Shown here: positions 61,587-64,000 of the stretch, piece by piece
Layout of the letters: each line of letters starts with the position of its first letter
Position numbering within the stretch: the first letter of the stretch is position 1
Source: Bacillota bacterium
GTDB taxonomy: Bacteria; Bacillota; Clostridia; Saccharofermentanales; Fastidiosipilaceae
NCBI GenBank assembly: GCA_023420115.1
Contig: JAEZWR010000029.1
Span: 62,001-126,000, forward strand
Direction: 5' to 3'
DNA length: 64,000 bases
Notes under the pieces: model-generated
Database searches by the model: none
What the model was told of the DNA's origin: nothing
Seen by the model: the letters and a program-made list of their open reading frames with translations, nothing else
Program-made: the position numbers and the translations under genes

Positions 61587-61615
61587 TTTATAAAAGATTG
61601 TTTGATATTATCAAA
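61587..61615 (-). promoter_or_regulatory. Candidate promoter with overlapping palindrome for the second beta-helix gene
   Basis: On the minus strand TTGATA (61614-61609) and TATAAA (61592-61587) are 16 bp apart. A perfect 7-1-7 palindrome TTTGATA-T-TATCAAA (61601-61615) covers the -35, a natural place for a repressor. Confidence 0.5.
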
Positions 61616-61686
61616 AAATATTTATTTCCCTAGCTTCATAAGCATAGTGAAAACGACGTATTGTATGTATTTAAGCTGATTGAAAG

Positions 61687-61722
61687 AAAAAATGTAACCA
61701 AAAAAGCTATTTTATGGTTGCA
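61687..61722 (-). terminator. Probable terminator of the selenium-metabolism operon
   Basis: On the minus strand TGCAACCA (61722-61715) pairs with TGGTTACA (61700-61693) with one mismatch, followed by six T residues (61692-61687). Confidence 0.5.
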
Positions 61723-61736
61723 ATAACCGAATAAGA

Positions 61737-62930
61737 CTATTTTCTAAACTCTTTTGATATGGCCTCTAGCGCATTAAGAACAGTACTCAATTCTTCATCT
61801 GTATTTTGATAAGAAAAAGAGAAACGGAGCATGCCTCTTTTGTCAGTTTGGAAAAATTTATGGACATATGGAGCACAGTGAAAACCAGATCTGCACACTA
61901 CATCAACTCTATCTTCTAGCTTCTGTTCAAGTTCTTGCGAGCTTATGCCAGTATAATTAAAAGGAACAATAGCTGCTGATAAAATTTTTTCTTCTTCGAT
62001 ACAGACATCAAGCTTGGTAGGATAGGTTTCATATCCATTGATTGTATTCAGAGCATCTCGAAATGATTTTGCATAATTTAGTAGACTCATTCGTTTGGTG
62101 AAGTAAGTACCGTTATTAATAGTTAAATTTTTCTGTAGTTTATGAAAGGCGTAGTTTAAAGATAAAATACCTGGTATGTTTGGAGTTCCTGCTTCAAAAA
62201 AGATAGGTAATTCCCTAGGTTGTTTGGAGTCAAAAGAAAGATGACCAGTTCCTCCACTTATCACTTCTTCTTTAGGCTTGAGAGCCAAATTATTACCGAT
62301 TATCATAACCCCTATACCCATCAAGCCAGATAGATGTTTGTGCCCAGAGAAAACAAGGGCATCTATATTATCTTTCTTCATATCAATATCAAGAAAAGCA
62401 ACTGACTGAGCGGCATCTAAAATTACATATGTATCATATTTATGACAAAGAGAAGTGATTACTGAAATATTTTGTGCGATTCCAGTAACATTGGAGACAT
62501 GATTTAGAACCATCGCAAAAGGTTTGGTGTTAATAAGAAGAGCCTCAAGTTCAATTAAATTAATTTCGCCATCTAATTTATTTGAGACAATATGTATCTC
62601 ACACCCCTTGTATCTAGCTAATCTATTCAGAGGTCTAATAACTGAATTATGCTCATTATAAGTAGTGATAAGAGTTGCCTCTTTGGGAATAAGTGAGTCA
62701 AGAAGTAGATTCATCCCTTGGGTGGCCCCAGAGGTAAAGATAACATTAGACGGACTATCTGCATTTATTATTTCAGCAATCAATCTTCTTGTCTCATGTA
62801 TCATAAGTTCACTACTAAAGGATGCATTAGGAGATGAACGATAGGGACTTATATACTTATAATTAGCTAGCATATTAAGCATTTCTTCATCTAGAAAAAA
62901 AGCCGTGCTGGCTGAATCAAAATAAATCAT
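61737..62930 (-). CDS. Cysteine desulfurase family protein (EF2568 type)
   Basis: 397 residues, class V aminotransferase fold. It has the N-terminal MIYFDSASTAF, VIFTSGATQGMNLLL, the cofactor Asp in YVILDAAQSV, the PLP lysine in VFSGHKHLSG, and the active-site cysteine in VVCRSGFHCAPYVHK. The RxGxHCAP loop is of the SufS/CsdA-like group II form. The family resembles the EF2568-type desulfurases found next to selenium-dependent molybdenum hydroxylase genes. It would mobilise sulfur or selenium from cysteine or selenocysteine for cofactor maturation. It starts 2 nt after the DUF3343 stop codon, with GAGAGGG as ribosome binding site, so translation is coupled. Confidence 0.87.
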   Translation of the reverse strand: MIYFDSASTAFFLDEEMLNMLANYKYISPYRSSPNASFSSELMIHETRRLIAEIINADSPSNVIFTSGATQGMNLLLDSLIPKEATLITTYNEHNSVIRPLNRLARYKGCEIHIVSNKLDGEINLIELEALLINTKPFAMVLNHVSNVTGIAQNISVITSLCHKYDTYVILDAAQSVAFLDIDMKKDNIDALVFSGHKHLSGLMGIGVMIIGNNLALKPKEEVISGGTGHLSFDSKQPRELPIFFEAGTPNIPGILSLNYAFHKLQKNLTINNGTYFTKRMSLLNYAKSFRDALNTINGYETYPTKLDVCIEEEKILSAAIVPFNYTGISSQELEQKLEDRVDVVCRSGFHCAPYVHKFFQTDKRGMLRFSFSYQNTDEELSTVLNALEAISKEFRK

Positions 62931-62932
62931 AA

Positions 62933-63217
62933 TTACCCTCTCATTTCTATCCTTTTATACTCACCGCTATTAGATAAGTAAATTTCAAACTCTGATAAGC
63001 TAGATAGAGAATGGACCTTATTTTCACTTAAGTATTCAATTAATTTTGAGTGATCTTCAATTTCCAGTCTTATACTTCTTCCACAAGTACTGCGTATAGT
63101 TGGCGGAGTAGGTATAAGTCTAGCACTGAAATTTCGTGAGATAAGAGCTTCATAGAGAGTATAAAGATCTTCTCTCATATCTGTATGAATAATATAGTAC
63201 TCATTTTTTCTATGCAT
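62933..63217 (-). CDS. DUF3343 putative Se/S carrier-like protein
   Basis: 94 residues. It matches the DUF3343 pattern: an N-terminal strand-helix (YYIIHTDMREDLYTLYEALI) followed by ARLIPTPPTIRSTCGRSIRLE, where the conserved Cys lies in the T-C-G loop. Family members are small proteins found with YedF and cysteine desulfurases, and are proposed to carry sulfur or selenium. GGTGGA lies ~8 nt before the ATG. It is the middle gene of a three-gene minus-strand operon. Confidence 0.82.
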   Translation of the reverse strand: MHRKNEYYIIHTDMREDLYTLYEALISRNFSARLIPTPPTIRSTCGRSIRLEIEDHSKLIEYLSENKVHSLSSLSEFEIYLSNSGEYKRIEMRG

Positions 63218-63286
63218 ATAATATCCACCATACTTTTATTAAAGTATAAATAGTAAAATCTCCGCCCAAAGCAGCATAAAACATAA

Positions 63287-63892
63287 TTAAGGTTTGACAA
63301 CTCTATATTTACTCATCATTGACACTATTTCATACATATTTGTGACTTGTCCTACTTTAAGCTTGTCCTTGAGAGCAAAATTATCTAAACATAAGCCACA
63401 GGAAAGAATCTTGACAGATTTATCTTGTAAGTGAAGAAGGTCAGAGAGAATTTCCTCGTCATCTCCCGCACTTAACATAACCCCGCGATTATACATCAGA
63501 ATAGCCAAGGGTAATTTATTACTTTCGCTAAGAGCATATAAGAAGCTTCGCATCAGAGATTTACCAAAGTCTGTCGCTTCACCTAAGGAGTCACTATTAA
63601 GGACAATAATATATGAGTCATCAACGCCACGAACTGTAATTTTTTCTTCTTCTGACTTTGAGTTAGTATTTTCATTTTTCGAGATAGGTTCAAAAGTTAG
63701 TTCAAAAAGAGATAACTTTTCTTCACAACTTATAGAATATCCCTCAGCAGCTGCCAAAGAGCTAAGATTTTGAACTGCTTCTTTATTATCAACTGTCACC
63801 ATGAATGGGACTTTGTTATTTGAACTTATATATTTTTTTGCTTCTACTACTGGTTCTGGACAGGGTCTACCTACCATATTTAATTTATGCAT
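63287..63892 (-). CDS. yedF: Selenium metabolism sulfurtransferase-like protein YedF
   Basis: 201 residues from ATG 63892. An N-terminal TusA-like domain (~1-70) carries the carrier cysteine in MVGRPCPEPVVEAKKY. A hydrophilic linker follows, then a DsrE-like domain (~85-200: YIIVLNSDSLGEATDFGKSLMRSF; VKILSCGLCLDNFALKDKLKVG) with a second conserved cysteine pair. This two-domain form is the YedF of organisms with selenium-dependent enzymes. I chose ATG 63892 because AAAGG precedes it by about 10 nt; longer in-frame starts lack a site. SelD is not in the window but would be expected near here. Confidence 0.88.
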   Translation of the reverse strand: MHKLNMVGRPCPEPVVEAKKYISSNNKVPFMVTVDNKEAVQNLSSLAAAEGYSISCEEKLSLFELTFEPISKNENTNSKSEEEKITVRGVDDSYIIVLNSDSLGEATDFGKSLMRSFLYALSESNKLPLAILMYNRGVMLSAGDDEEILSDLLHLQDKSVKILSCGLCLDNFALKDKLKVGQVTNMYEIVSMMSKYRVVKP

Positions 63893-63920
63893 ATGTTTAA
63901 ATCCTTTCATTTTGTTTTTA

Positions 63921-63948
63921 TTAATATCTCTAAGATATCCAGTGTTAA
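63921..63948 (-). promoter_or_regulatory. Candidate promoter of the yedF operon
   Basis: On the minus strand TTAACA (63948-63943) and TATTAA (63926-63921) are 16 bp apart, ~30 bp before the yedF start codon. Modest matches; the gene could also be read from upstream genes beyond the window. Confidence 0.35.
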
Positions 63949-64000
63949 GTTTACATCTATTTGCCATATCATTTTTGGCATTAATACTTAATACTCTTAA

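Noticed and set aside
1..64000. tRNA or rRNA genes, insertion sequences, prophage or integrase genes
   Set aside because: No T-arm/anticodon pattern, ribosomal RNA-like stretch, transposase or integrase frame was recognised in any gap.

Overview
The window is AT-rich, densely coded DNA with strong AGGAGG-type ribosome binding sites, intrinsic terminators and surface proteins ending in sortase-type tails, so it is chromosomal DNA of a low-GC Firmicute. Accessory genes for selenium-dependent molybdenum hydroxylases (xdhC-like, yqeC, yqeB, yedF, a DUF3343 protein, an EF2568-type cysteine desulfurase) point to a strict or facultative anaerobe. An L-fucose pathway, a secreted DNase and five very large cell-wall-anchored proteins suggest life on mucosal surfaces. 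A host-associated Clostridia/Oscillospirales-like species is my best guess; the genus cannot be fixed from the sequence alone.

Layout. 1-2.0 kb: three minus-strand genes (DUF4364, mscL, a small P-loop protein). 2.2-5.7 kb: xdhC-like, yqeC and yqeB, the first arm of the selenium/molybdenum hydroxylase maturation set. 5.7-12.2 kb: rsmE, a GNAT acetyltransferase, a YesL-like membrane protein, an MgtC/SapB protein and a very long AMP-forming acyl ligase with acidic extensions. 12.2-21.8 kb: a complete L-fucose catabolic and uptake locus, with a divergent DeoR-type regulator, RhaB-like kinase, FucI, FucA, ABC ATPase, permease, binding protein and FucU mutarotase, followed by a MerR relic. 22-41 kb: three giant anchored proteins (about 1878, 3088 and 883 residues) built of repeats. 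41-46 kb: a small membrane protein and a heterodimeric ABC exporter. 46-54 kb: a beta-helix/Cna_B surface protein, an orphan PTS IIC-like protein, a D-lactate dehydrogenase-like enzyme and a secreted nuclease. 54-56 kb: a flavodoxin, a 54-codon small ORF and a truncated DUF1016 gene. 56-61.5 kb: a second beta-helix/Cna_B protein on the minus strand. 61.7-63.9 kb: the second arm of the selenium set.

How it works together. The fucose genes form one operon-like run from a good sigma-A promoter at 13194-13222. Overlapping ATGA junctions join aldolase, ATPase and permease. Intergenic RNA structures lie before fucA and before the binding protein, and a terminator sits just upstream of fucU. The five anchored proteins share an N-terminal signal peptide, an acidic or repeat stalk and a [VIL]-[AP]-x-TGE sorting motif. 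In four of the five, Ala replaces the Pro of LPXTG. No sortase is encoded here. The two selenium arms would supply the labile selenium and the cofactor handling for a molybdenum hydroxylase that must lie outside the window.

The least ordinary features are: the unusual sorting signal; the alternating A/B repeat of the 3088-residue protein; recurrent acidic low-complexity insertions inside otherwise conserved enzymes; overlapping alternative RNA pairings (possible H-type pseudoknot) between fucI and fucA; and a binding protein with no lipobox.
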